Assembly (NCBI RefSeq): GCF_017982655.1 | Contig: NZ_JABXYX010000052.1 | Coordinates: 1-50,560, forward strand | DNA: 50,560 bases | Direction of reading: 5' to 3' | DNA from: Brasilonema sp. CT11 | GTDB lineage: Bacteria; Cyanobacteriota; Cyanobacteriia; Cyanobacteriales; Nostocaceae | Shown here: piece by piece, positions 33,053 to 40,652 of the stretch | Layout of the letters: every line of letters begins with the position of its first letter | Position numbering within the stretch: the stretch's first letter is position 1 | Made by a program: the position numbers and the translations under genes | Notes under the pieces: model-generated | Seen by the model: only the letters and a program-made list of their open reading frames with translations | Databases searched by the model: none | Told to the model about the DNA's origin: nothing

Positions 33053-34312
33053 TTACGACTTCCTCACCACCCACTGCGTCACTGGTACCATCGGCTTCCA
33101 TCCCAAAAACCCGCCAATGGGAGCAGCCCGTTGAACAGCAACACGAATCAACTCCCCACCTATCTGATTGTGCCATTGCAACAACTTCTGTTCACTTTCA
33201 ACTGTCACAGCATTAGCAACAAAACGCCCACCCGGACGCAAAGCTTCCCAACACACCTCGAATAAACCTTCTGTTGTTGCGCCACCGCCAATAAAGATGG
33301 CGTCGGGTTGAGGCAAATCTTTCAATCCAGCCGGAGCCTTGCCTGCAACAATTTGTAAATAAGGTGTACCAAGAGCGGCGGCGTTGTCAGCAATATATTG
33401 TAGTCGGGTGGAGTTTTGTTCTATGGCGATCGCCCGACACCGAGAATGACTCCGCATCCACTCAATACCAATCGAACCACACCCCGCACCCACATCCCAC
33501 AACAACTGTCCCGGTGTGGGAGCTAAAGCAGAAAGTGTTATTGCTCGCACTTCACGCTTAGTCAACTGTCCATCATGATGATACGCATCATCTGGTAGTC
33601 CTGCTAACCGAGGTAAGGGGAAAACTCCAGCATCAGCAATACACTCTACAGCGATCGTATTCAAATCAGCTATTTCTGTTGTCGTCCATGATGCGGCTGT
33701 GCCTGCGATAATTCTCTCCTGAGAACCGCCCATATGTTCTAAGACGGTAATTTTACTATCACTAAAACCACGTTTTGTCAATATTTCAGCAACAATTGCT
33801 GGGGTTTCCTTGCCTTCGCTTAAAATTAGAAGACGTGCTCCTGGGTAGATAGCCGCTTGGATGAGAGCAGGGGGACGAGCGTTTAAGCTTAATGTCTCTA
33901 CTTCAGTGAGTGACCATCCTAGTCTGGCACAAGCAAGACTGAAAGATGAAGGTGCGGGGATGATAGTCATCTCAGAAATGGGTATATGGCGGGAGAGAGT
34001 GACACCGATACCAAAGCACATGGGATCGCCACTTGCCAAAACGCACACAGATTGACCCCGGCGACGGAGAATTTCTTCTATAGAATGACTGATGGGGGAA
34101 GTCCAGAGGAGTTTTTCTCGTGAATCGTCTGGTGGTAGCATGGCGAGATGGCGTTTTCCCCCAACTATCACTTGTGCACGCTCAATTAAAGAACGGGCGA
34201 TGGGCGTTGTTCGCGCAGCGTGTCCGCAGGACTCAGCTCCGCCAGAGGCGAACGCACTCAATCCCGATAGCCCATCCTCACCAATACCCACTACCGATAA
34301 CCATTTCTGCAT
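33053..34312 (-). CDS. cobL: Precorrin-6Y C5,15-methyltransferase (decarboxylating), CbiE-CbiT fusion
   Basis: About 419 residues from ATG 34312 (a TTG at 34348 is less likely). The N-terminal CbiE methyltransferase reads WLSVVGIGEDGL, VIVGGKRHLAMLP, VCVLASGDPMCFGIGVTLSR and IIPAPSSFSLACARLGW. The C-terminal CbiT Rossmann domain reads LLWDVGAGCGSIGIEWMRSHSRCRAIAIEQN and IFIGGGATTEGLFEVCWEALRPGGRFVANAV. It methylates C5 and C15 and decarboxylates precorrin-6Y. A 16-codon insertion (AFASGGAESCGHAART region, 34209-34256) interrupts the CbiE N-terminus and comes from a dispersed repeat. Divergent from cobG, convergent with the 32624 gene. Confidence 0.93.
   Translation of the reverse strand: MQKWLSVVGIGEDGLSGLSAFASGGAESCGHAARTTPIARSLIERAQVIVGGKRHLAMLPPDDSREKLLWTSPISHSIEEILRRRGQSVCVLASGDPMCFGIGVTLSRHIPISEMTIIPAPSSFSLACARLGWSLTEVETLSLNARPPALIQAAIYPGARLLILSEGKETPAIVAEILTKRGFSDSKITVLEHMGGSQERIIAGTAASWTTTEIADLNTIAVECIADAGVFPLPRLAGLPDDAYHHDGQLTKREVRAITLSALAPTPGQLLWDVGAGCGSIGIEWMRSHSRCRAIAIEQNSTRLQYIADNAAALGTPYLQIVAGKAPAGLKDLPQPDAIFIGGGATTEGLFEVCWEALRPGGRFVANAVTVESEQKLLQWHNQIGGELIRVAVQRAAPIGGFLGWKPMVPVTQWVVRKS
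34209..34256 (-). repeat. In-frame GTTCGC...GCGAAC repeat insertion within cobL
   Basis: A 48-bp block with terminal GTTCGC (34209-34214) and GCGAAC (34248-34253), rich in gctgcgcgaac and ggcggagct. It adds 16 residues between GLS and TPIARSL, which family members normally join directly. Confidence 0.6.
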
Positions 34313-34383
34313 CTGGCGACTAATGGAAGAATCAAGAAGATTTGGCAAAAAGAAGTATGGCTATTATCTCATGCTAAACTACA

Positions 34384-34517
34384 CACTTGGAGTCGGGAAA
34401 GTCCGGTGAAATTCCGGTACTGTGCCGCAGCTGTAATCCGATTTTGCTAGTGCTTAGTAGTTGATAAAACAGCTAACAACCTACAAATTCGGTTAGTCAG
34501 AATGCTGACTCCAAGGG
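34384..34517 (+). ncRNA. Cobalamin (B12) riboswitch
   Basis: Core elements in order: CTTGGAGTC (34386-34394, P1 5' strand), GGGAA, CCGGTGAAATTCCGG, ACTGTGCCGCAGCTGTAA, then a variable arm and the B12-box-like AGTCAGAATGCTGACTCCAAG. GACTCCAAG (34507-34515) closes P1. It lies 72 bp from the cobL start and 60 bp before the preferred cobG start, so cobG-cobH-cobI should be repressed by (pseudo)cobalamin. Confidence 0.93.
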
Positions 34518-34576
34518 TGTCTTGTACACACAGTTGTTATCTGCTCTCTGCGTCGCACGGGGAAGGAGTTGTAGGC

Positions 34577-36121
34577 GTGTCTGGTTGTCCTGGTCTTTTC
34601 TATCAAACGTCCGCACGAGATGGTATTTTATCTCGCATCCGCGTACCTGGAGGAATACTGACTAGTCAGCAGTTTCGTGTCATAGCTGACTTAGCTGACG
34701 AGTTGGGAACTGGTTACACTAATATTACCAATCGTGCCAACCTCCAAATCCGTGCAATCCGTACAGAGATTCCAGCTAATTTTTTAAGAGTCCTACAAGA
34801 TATTGGTATAGCTTCAGCTGTTCCAGAGGTTGATCATCTCCGCAATATCATGGGTAGTCCCACATCTGGCATCGACTTATACGAATTAATTGATACTCGA
34901 CCACTTATCAGCAAATTAGATCACTACATTACCACTCACCCAGAGCTAGCGCCACTTTCACCGAAATTCAGCGTTGCTTTTGATGGCGGTGGTTCTGTGT
35001 CGATTAGCGAAGCTCCCTTTGGGAGCCGCGCAAGGCGCGAACGCTCGAACGATATCGCCCTGACTGCGGTTATGGTTGATAATAACGTTTACTTCCGGCT
35101 CAAACTGAACTTGGGTACATCGCTGTTTGAACCATTTATTGATACAAACATCCTCCTAAAACCAGAAGAGTGTACGGAGGTTGTAGGTGCATTGGCACAA
35201 GTCTATTTGCAGCATCTCAGACTAGAGACTGGAAACACAATTCCTCATCGCAAGTCACGTCAGCCACGTTTTTGGGAGATTTTGAACAACTTAGGTATAG
35301 AAAGATTTCTTCAAGAAGTTGAACGTCATCTTCCCTATCCACTACGGCGTTTTTCTGTCAAAAGCAGTCATACACAAATTAAGGAGGAATATAGAGATAT
35401 TGGATGCAATGTCTATTCTAAATACCAACACATAGGTGTCCATTGCCAACGACACAAAGGATTGTCCTACATTGGTGTTGTCGTACCAGTTGGTAGATTA
35501 AATACTTTACAAATACGTGGGTTAGCGGATATAGCTGAAACCTACGCTAGTGGTACACTAAGGCTGACACCTTGGCAAAATCTTTTGATATCAGATATTC
35601 CTCAACAGTGCATTCCCAATATACAAAGTAAAATTGAAAACTTAGGATTGCATTGGTCTGCAACTAATATTCGCAGTGCCCTAGTTGCTTGCGCTGGTAA
35701 CACCGGATGTGCGTCTTCAGCAACAGATACCAAAAATCATGCCCTAGCATTAGCGCAATACTTGGATGATCGCGTTATTCTTGACCAACCAGTCAACATT
35801 CACTTCACAGGTTGCGAAAAATCCTGTGCTCAGCATAGCAGGAGCGATATTGCTCTTGTTGGTTTCAATATTGAAGATAAAGGGGAAGTGGTGGAAGGTT
35901 ATAAAGTCTGCGTAGGTGATGGTGATAGTCACGAAAAATTTGGACGAGAAATTTACAACTGGGTACCTTTTACAGAATTACCCCAATTGGTAGAACGGAT
36001 GCTGCAAATATATATGGCAGAACGTGATACTTCCAACCCATCATTTGGTGAATTTGTCAACCAATATGTAATTGCAGACTTACAACAGTTGTTTTTTGAA
36101 AGGAGAGTGGTTAGTGGTTAG
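34577..36121 (+). CDS. cobG: Precorrin-3B synthase
   Basis: 514 residues from GTG 34577, chosen because GGAAGGAG lies 8 nt upstream and homology starts at SGCPGLFY. An in-frame ATG at 34502 lies inside the riboswitch P1/B12 box. CobG is a sulfite-reductase-like [4Fe-4S] monooxygenase that hydroxylates precorrin-3A for aerobic ring contraction. Two ferredoxin-like halves: TNRANLQIRAIR and LTPWQNLLISDI. Cluster Cys are C372, C378, C413 and C417 (C-x5-C...C-x3-C). A 12-residue insertion (about APFGSRARRERS) interrupts SISE...NDIALTAV and is repeat-derived. First gene of a cobG-cobH-cobI operon. Confidence 0.92.
   Translation: MSGCPGLFYQTSARDGILSRIRVPGGILTSQQFRVIADLADELGTGYTNITNRANLQIRAIRTEIPANFLRVLQDIGIASAVPEVDHLRNIMGSPTSGIDLYELIDTRPLISKLDHYITTHPELAPLSPKFSVAFDGGGSVSISEAPFGSRARRERSNDIALTAVMVDNNVYFRLKLNLGTSLFEPFIDTNILLKPEECTEVVGALAQVYLQHLRLETGNTIPHRKSRQPRFWEILNNLGIERFLQEVERHLPYPLRRFSVKSSHTQIKEEYRDIGCNVYSKYQHIGVHCQRHKGLSYIGVVVPVGRLNTLQIRGLADIAETYASGTLRLTPWQNLLISDIPQQCIPNIQSKIENLGLHWSATNIRSALVACAGNTGCASSATDTKNHALALAQYLDDRVILDQPVNIHFTGCEKSCAQHSRSDIALVGFNIEDKGEVVEGYKVCVGDGDSHEKFGREIYNWVPFTELPQLVERMLQIYMAERDTSNPSFGEFVNQYVIADLQQLFFERRVVSG
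35009..35045 (+). repeat. In-frame repeat insertion within cobG
   Basis: Contains the hairpin GCTCCC-ttt-GGGAGC (35012-35026) and then gcgcaaggcgcgaacgc. It adds about 12 residues to CobG without breaking the frame. Confidence 0.55.
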
Positions 36122-36179
36122 CAAATAAACAAACAACTAACAACTACTCCCTTCTCGCTACAAAATTACCTATCTTTTT

Positions 36180-36212
36180 TCTTGGCGTCCTTGGCGTCTT
36201 GGCGGTTCGTTT
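36180..36212 (+). repeat. CTTGGCGTC tandem repeat before cobH
   Basis: CTTGGCGTC, CTTGGCGTC, TTGGCGGTTCG in tandem, ending three bases before the cobH ATG. A common cyanobacterial intergenic repeat; it occupies the position where a ribosome site would be expected. Confidence 0.5.
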
Positions 36213-36214
36213 AA

Positions 36215-36844
36215 ATGACTATTAATTATATAAAAAACGGTAACGAAATATATAGCAAATCCTTTGCCATTATTCGCTCAGAGGCAAATCTGTCTGTACT
36301 TGCCCCAGATGTCGCAAATGTTGCCGTGCGTCTGATTCATGCTTGTGGGATGACAGATATTGTTTATGACTTAGCAGCTTCACCAACAGCTGTAGAATCT
36401 GGGCGTACAGCTTTAGCAGCAGGGGCACCGATTTTGTGTGATTGTCGGATGGTAGCAGAAGGTATTACGCGGCGACGACTACCAGCAGACAATTCAGTGA
36501 TTTGCACCCTCAATCATCCCGATGTACCAGAACTTGCTCAAAAACTGGGAACCACCCGTTCTGCTGCTGCTTTGGAATTGTGGCTACCAGTGTTAGAAGG
36601 GGCTGTGGTTACAATTGGCAACGCACCGACTGTTTTGTTTCGGCTACTAGAAATGTTGAGCGCTGGGGCACCAAAACCAGCTCTAATTCTGGGTTTTCCT
36701 GTTGGGTTTGTGGGTGCAGCAGAGTCGAAAGCAGCACTAGCAGCAGATAGTTTTGGTGTGCCATTTATGACATTACATGGTCGGCGGGGTGGAAGTGCGA
36801 TCGCCGCCGCCGCAGTTAACGCCTTAGCAACGGAGGAAGAATGA
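36215..36844 (+). CDS. cobH: Precorrin-8X methylmutase
   Basis: 209 residues. It moves a methyl group from C11 to C12 to give hydrogenobyrinate (CobH) or its cobalt analogue (CbiC). The catalytic His is H42 in RLIHACGM. Other motifs: ILCDCRMVAEGITRRRLP, SAAALELW, VTIGNAPTVLFRLLEML, ALILGFPVGFVGAAESK and TLHGRRGGSAIAAAAVNAL. Length normal. The stop TGA overlaps the cobI start (ATGA), so the two are translationally coupled. No usual ribosome site precedes the ATG. Confidence 0.95.
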   Translation: MTINYIKNGNEIYSKSFAIIRSEANLSVLAPDVANVAVRLIHACGMTDIVYDLAASPTAVESGRTALAAGAPILCDCRMVAEGITRRRLPADNSVICTLNHPDVPELAQKLGTTRSAAALELWLPVLEGAVVTIGNAPTVLFRLLEMLSAGAPKPALILGFPVGFVGAAESKAALAADSFGVPFMTLHGRRGGSAIAAAAVNALATEEE

Positions 36845-37545
36845 TGAACAAAGGTCGTCTTTATGGAGTTGGTGTAGGTCCTGGCGATCCGGAACTTCTG
36901 ACACTAAAAGCACTGCGGCTATTACGTTCTTGCCCAGTGGTCGTCTATCAATCTGCAGACGATAAGCAGAGTATTGCCAGAGGTATTGTAGCCCAATATC
37001 TTCCTGGCAATCAAATCGAGGTACAGTATCATCTTCCCCGCGCTCTTGAACCGTATGCAGCACAACCTATTTATGACCAGGTTGTTATCCCTATAAAAGA
37101 ACATCTTGCTGCTGGACGGGATGTGGTGGTACTGTGCGAGGGCGACCCGTTGTTTTACGGCTCGTTTATGTACGTCTTTACACGACTTTCTGACCATTTT
37201 GAAACAGAAGTCGTGCCAGGAGTGTCTTCACCTATGGGATGTGCTTCAGCACTAGCAGTTCCTCTGAGTTATCGTAACGATGTTTTTAGTGTACTACCAG
37301 CTCCTCTACCAGCCGAAGTTTTGGAAGCACAATTGTTAAATGCTGATGCTGCTGTTATTATCAAGCTGCGACGACATTTTACAAAAGTTCATGATGTGTT
37401 ACATAAGTTAGGGCTGCTGTCACGGGCGCGTTACATTGAGCGAGGTACAATGGCAAACCAGCGAATCGTTTCCCTAGATGATGTAGATCCAGCCCAAGTG
37501 CCTTACTTTTCGATGATTCTGGTACCGAGTAAGAGTCAATTTTGA
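36841..37545 (+). CDS. cobI: Precorrin-2 C20-methyltransferase
   Basis: 234 residues (CobI/CbiL). It methylates C20 of (cobalt-)precorrin-2 using SAM. Motifs: RLYGVGVGPGDPELLTLKALRLLRS, VVVLCEGDPLFYGSFMYVFTRL, EVVPGVSSPMGCASAL and IKLRRHF. The start sits in ATGATGA, overlapping the cobH stop; an ATG three bases later is also possible. Last gene of the riboswitch-controlled operon. A repeat element begins right after the stop, and a strong terminator lies at 37803. Confidence 0.94.
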   Translation: MMNKGRLYGVGVGPGDPELLTLKALRLLRSCPVVVYQSADDKQSIARGIVAQYLPGNQIEVQYHLPRALEPYAAQPIYDQVVIPIKEHLAAGRDVVVLCEGDPLFYGSFMYVFTRLSDHFETEVVPGVSSPMGCASALAVPLSYRNDVFSVLPAPLPAEVLEAQLLNADAAVIIKLRRHFTKVHDVLHKLGLLSRARYIERGTMANQRIVSLDDVDPAQVPYFSMILVPSKSQF

Positions 37546-37761
37546 CCAAGATGGGGGTGTAGGATCGCCAGTACTGTCCCTTGCGCGTGGCACTTTGTGC
37601 CATAGGAGGGTTTCCCGACAGAGGATAAGAGCGTGTGTAGGGGAGCCACTGCCGTGGGCGGGTTTCCCGACTTGAGGCATGTGGCGTGGGGGAAAGAAGG
37701 GATTTTCTTTGTCGGGAAACCCTCTTGCTCTCTCTGGCGATCCTACCCCCAAAACTCTTGG
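37546..37761. repeat. 216-bp inverted-repeat element (MITE-like) after cobI
   Basis: The outer arms CCAAGA-tGGGGGTGTAGGATCGCCAG (37546-37571) and CTGGCGATCCTACCCCC...TCTTGG (37734-37761) are imperfect inverted copies. Nested arms GAGGGTTTCCCGACA (37606-37620) and TGTCGGGAAACCCTC (37710-37724) match exactly, and a third GGGTTTCCCGAC lies near 37660. Non-coding; open frames in it are by-products. Confidence 0.65.
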
Positions 37762-37802
37762 TGTCATAGATTCCACTAATCACATCCCTAGCGCCCCTAA
37801 GC

Positions 37803-37838
37803 AGAAACTCCCTTGGTATACGAGGGAGTTTCTTTTTG
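37803..37838 (+). terminator. Strong factor-independent terminator
   Basis: AGAAACTCCCT (37803-37813), 9-nt loop, AGGGAGTTTCT (37823-37833), then TTTTT. Ends the cobG-cobH-cobI operon and can also serve the convergent gene that stops at 37840. Confidence 0.85.
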
Positions 37839-37839
37839 A

Positions 37840-38880
37840 CTACTCTTGTGGCTTTGGTTTCGGCTTTGGTTTTTCGAACATTGGTTTTTCGGTCATTGGT
37901 TTTTCGGTCATTGGTTTTTCACTAAAATGACCTTTGGGCCTGACTGTATACGGTGGCTTACGTTCGTATCCCCCAACATCCTTACCAGCAGCTCTTTCTG
38001 CGTCCCTCTTCTCCTTCAACGCTGTCGCCTTATCTTCCTTGCTGACTTTTAGGAACTTGGGTGGCTTTTCCAACGGTAGCCCCAGCAATGAATCAAAAGC
38101 AAAAGCATCACGCCCAGGCAGAAATTTAGCTTTGATCTGCACGAAAACCGGCTTGCCTTGCTGTTCTTTGTCAGCCTTGGGATTGAATCTGAACGGCGGA
38201 ACTGGCGCATCCCTCCAAAACAGTGGCAGGTGACTTGCTTTCATGAATTTTACCTTTTTCGCTGGTTCCGATTTTTTTACATGATCCAGCCGCTCTTTGG
38301 TAAAATTTCGGAATATAGAGATGCAGGGAGTAGGGCAAACGGGGATGAACTGCCATAATCCACAGAGTTTAAACTCCATGTCAGAAAGTTCCTCGGATGC
38401 CGCCCCCTTTGTTTCACGTCCTTTGTCAAACCCAACGACTTGAAACGAAACCTGGGCGGGTTGATCGCGTCTAGGGAAGTGGGTAAAACGCGGGTAAACA
38501 ACCAACCGTTGAGTGGCTTCGCCCGTTGCCTGTACTTCTTTCTTTAATGCATCAAATGCTCGCTGTTTCTTGGGCGCGTAAAAGAGAGGATACTCTTTGT
38601 TCCCAATCATGATAGTACTTCTGTTCTCTTCGCTGAAAGCGACTTTCCCAGTAATAACTCCAACAGCTTGAAAGATTGCACCAGGTTCTTCTATTTCCGG
38701 CTTATGCTCGTGATCAGAAGCAGTGGTTTCTTTGGGATCGTCTTTGTGTTCTTGCGCTTGGGCTGTAGTTTGTTCTGAATCAGTGGTTTGTCCCGATTCA
38801 GGTGATACTCCTTCAACGCCACTCAGAGATGGCTCTGAGGGAGTTTTAATGGTGACAATTTCTACTTTTTTAGGTTTCAT
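37840..38880 (-). CDS. Hypothetical protein with acidic N-terminus and EKPMT repeat tail
   Basis: About 346 residues from ATG 38880 (a longer frame to 38979 crosses a hairpin). Residues 1-65 are acidic and disordered (SEQTTAQAQEHKDDPKETT). A conserved-looking core follows: FQAVGVITGKVAFSEENRSTIMIGNKEYPLFYAPK, RLVVYPRFTHFPRRDQPAQVSFQVVGFD, MEFKLCGLWQFIPVCPTPCISIFRN and VFVQIKAKFLP. The core could be two small beta (OB-like) domains. The tail is basic and repetitive (SEKPMTEKPMTEKPMFEKPKPKPKPQE in outline). It may bind nucleic acid, but I do not recognise it. Confidence 0.65.
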   Translation of the reverse strand: MKPKKVEIVTIKTPSEPSLSGVEGVSPESGQTTDSEQTTAQAQEHKDDPKETTASDHEHKPEIEEPGAIFQAVGVITGKVAFSEENRSTIMIGNKEYPLFYAPKKQRAFDALKKEVQATGEATQRLVVYPRFTHFPRRDQPAQVSFQVVGFDKGRETKGAASEELSDMEFKLCGLWQFIPVCPTPCISIFRNFTKERLDHVKKSEPAKKVKFMKASHLPLFWRDAPVPPFRFNPKADKEQQGKPVFVQIKAKFLPGRDAFAFDSLLGLPLEKPPKFLKVSKEDKATALKEKRDAERAAGKDVGGYERKPPYTVRPKGHFSEKPMTEKPMTEKPMFEKPKPKPKPQE

Positions 38881-39190
38881 AATTTTTGATTCTATTATAA
38901 AAAACTTGGGAAAATATCCCAAGTTTTTTGGGATGGAGTGTGTGATCGCCTTTCTTTGACAGAAGTAAAGTTCACACAAAAATAGGCTTAAGCGTTCCTC
39001 TGTAACGGGGCAAAGTCACGCAGTTACTTTCGGCACCAGCACCGCAGAGCCATAGGCGTTGCTGTGGATAAGCCCTTGGATATCATGTAGATCTCACCAC
39101 CTCTATCAATCCAATTTGGCAAAAAAGATTATCCAAATTCATGGTGTGCGCACAGAGTTTTTTTAGAGCTATCCTGACGACATCAAGATA
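38881..39190. other. Intergenic region with leader hairpin
   Basis: Divergent region holding the hairpin at 38899-38929 next to the minus-strand gene and a GC-rich patch near 39000-39070 (gcaccagcaccgcagagcc). No gene is supported. Confidence 0.5.
38899..38929 (-). terminator. Terminator-like hairpin just upstream of the 38880 start
   Basis: AAAAAACTTGGGA (38899-38911) pairs with TCCCAAGTTTTTT (38917-38929). On the minus strand the stem ends in a T-run, then TATAATAG, and the ATG follows 18 nt later. It could be an attenuator or the end of upstream transcription, with TATAAT as a -10 element. Confidence 0.5.
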
Positions 39191-39508
39191 TTGGAGATAG
39201 AGGAAATTCCTGATAATTGCTTTGAGCACTACTATTTCAATAAATATGTGCATAGTGAGCCAGAGAATCAATGCAAAATATTCCGTCATCTGGACGGAGC
39301 AGCTAGGGTTTATCTACAAGATAATTACTTTACACGAAAAACCTCAAAGCTACCAGACAAGAAAAGCTACAAAAAAATCAAGCTTTGGAAAATAGACACT
39401 AGCTTTGGTGTTAAAGCTTGGATTAATCTGATTTCGCTCTTGTGCAACGGTAGCGAAATTATTATTCAATATTTCAATCCAGAAGAATTTGAGCAGATGT
39501 TCGAGTGA
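39191..39508 (+). CDS. Hypothetical protein, possibly truncated
   Basis: 105 residues from a TTG; there is no ATG in this frame and an in-frame TAG lies only about nine codons upstream. The content is protein-like (HYYFNKYVHSEPENQCKIFRHLDGAARVYLQDNYFTRKTSKLPDKKSYKKIKLWKIDTSFGVKAWINLI). It may be the remains of a longer gene whose start was lost. No family recognised and no ribosome site. Confidence 0.4.
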   Translation: MEIEEIPDNCFEHYYFNKYVHSEPENQCKIFRHLDGAARVYLQDNYFTRKTSKLPDKKSYKKIKLWKIDTSFGVKAWINLISLLCNGSEIIIQYFNPEEFEQMFE

Positions 39509-39664
39509 CGTGTTCGAGACTTCAAGGCGTGCTTACCCTAGCAGGCAGAACAAACACAAGAACAAGCTTTGTTCTGATCTAAATTCACAGGTGAATATTC
39601 CCCAAACCTCCTGATTTCCAATACTTGCTCAACATCAAACTCTACTTTGGATTTTAAATTGATA

Positions 39665-40273
39665 CTACAGCCCTGGCATTCCAACGTATCCTGGTAATTG
39701 TTTCATCTGCTTAATCCAAGCAATTATGTTGGGGTAAGCATCTAAAGAGACTTTGCCATCTGGGGCTAGTGCAATGTATGGAAAACACGCAACATCTGCG
39801 ATAGTGGGGCGGTTCAGTTCCAGCCATTGTCGCCCAGTCAAATGCTCATCCAGTATTTTCAGGATTGCATAAGCTCTTTGTGTTGCCAGTTCCACATCTA
39901 ACGGAATTTGAAACAGGTGGTATCGTCTGGCAAATTCAGGTCCGTGACGAATTTCATCTGCAGCAGTGAACAACCACTGCATGACTTTGCTCATGCTTTG
40001 TGCTTCTGTGGGTAACCAATCCTCATCACCGTAACGTCGTGCTAAATAAAGCAGAATGGCATGAGAATCTCGCACCACAACATCCCCATCCACCAGTAGA
40101 GGAATTTGACCAAAGGGATTTAGTTTGAGGAATTCGGGAGATTTGTGTTCGCCACCGCGAAGATCAACCAACACCTGCTCATGCTTAATTCCAAGCAGCG
40201 ACAGCATTAATCGTACTTTATGAGAATTTCCGGATAATTCGACATGATAAAGCTTAATCATAGGATTTTTCAC
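39665..40273 (-). CDS. Glutathione S-transferase family protein
   Basis: 202 residues from GTG, or 198 from ATG 40261. The N-terminal thioredoxin-like domain reads IKLYHVELSGNSHKVRLMLSLLGIKHEQVLVDL (Ser near the GST active site), then NPFGQIPLLVDGDVVVRDSHAILLYLARRYG with the cis-Pro and the DSHAI glutathione-binding loop. The helical C-terminal domain ends LNRPTIADVACFPYIALAPDGKVSLDAYPNIIAWIKQM. A soluble detoxification or thiol-transfer enzyme; substrate unknown. Monocistronic. Confidence 0.88.
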   Translation of the reverse strand: MKNPMIKLYHVELSGNSHKVRLMLSLLGIKHEQVLVDLRGGEHKSPEFLKLNPFGQIPLLVDGDVVVRDSHAILLYLARRYGDEDWLPTEAQSMSKVMQWLFTAADEIRHGPEFARRYHLFQIPLDVELATQRAYAILKILDEHLTGRQWLELNRPTIADVACFPYIALAPDGKVSLDAYPNIIAWIKQMKQLPGYVGMPGL

Positions 40274-40417
40274 GTGATAGCTAGTTCTTTCCCACTACGC
40301 TTATGTATCAGGTAAATTTTTGCACACAACTTCTGTATCTTACAATATTTGACAATATTTGATGGTTTACCCAGGACTCTTCAAGACCGATTCAGAATTG
40401 ACTAGTACAGTGAGTGC

Positions 40418-40431
40418 GTAAATAAATATAC
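40418..40431. promoter_or_regulatory. GTAN8TAC site, candidate NtcA site
   Basis: GTA-AATAAATA-TAC matches the NtcA consensus. It is about 810 bp upstream of the first oxidase-cluster gene and 145 bp from the GST start. The AT-rich context makes a chance match quite likely. Confidence 0.2.
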
Positions 40432-40620
40432 TATTCAATAATGTTGGAACAAACTATAGCAGTCCTAAATGATTTGTAAATATTGATTTAAGACTGTTGA
40501 GTGTCAACTGTTAACAGATCAAACTAACTGTTCACCTATCAAATAGGATTGCTATATCTGTTAGCGTTTGCATAACCCTTGTTGGTATGCTTGATTCTAC
40601 GATTATTTGTGTTATCTTCT

Positions 40621-40652
40621 AAAATAGAAAAAATAGAAAAAATAGAAAAAAA
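40621..40652 (+). repeat. 9-bp tandem repeat (AAAATAGAA)n
   Basis: About three and a half copies with period 9, followed by AAAAAAG. Confidence 0.8.

Noticed and set aside
34502-34576. N-terminal 25 codons of cobG from ATG 34502
   Set aside because: This ATG is part of the riboswitch B12 box/P1 stem, and a well-placed ribosome site precedes GTG 34577.
37379-37783. 134- and 100-codon minus frames
   Set aside because: Both cross the MITE-like element and the end of cobI antisense; no protein-like conservation.
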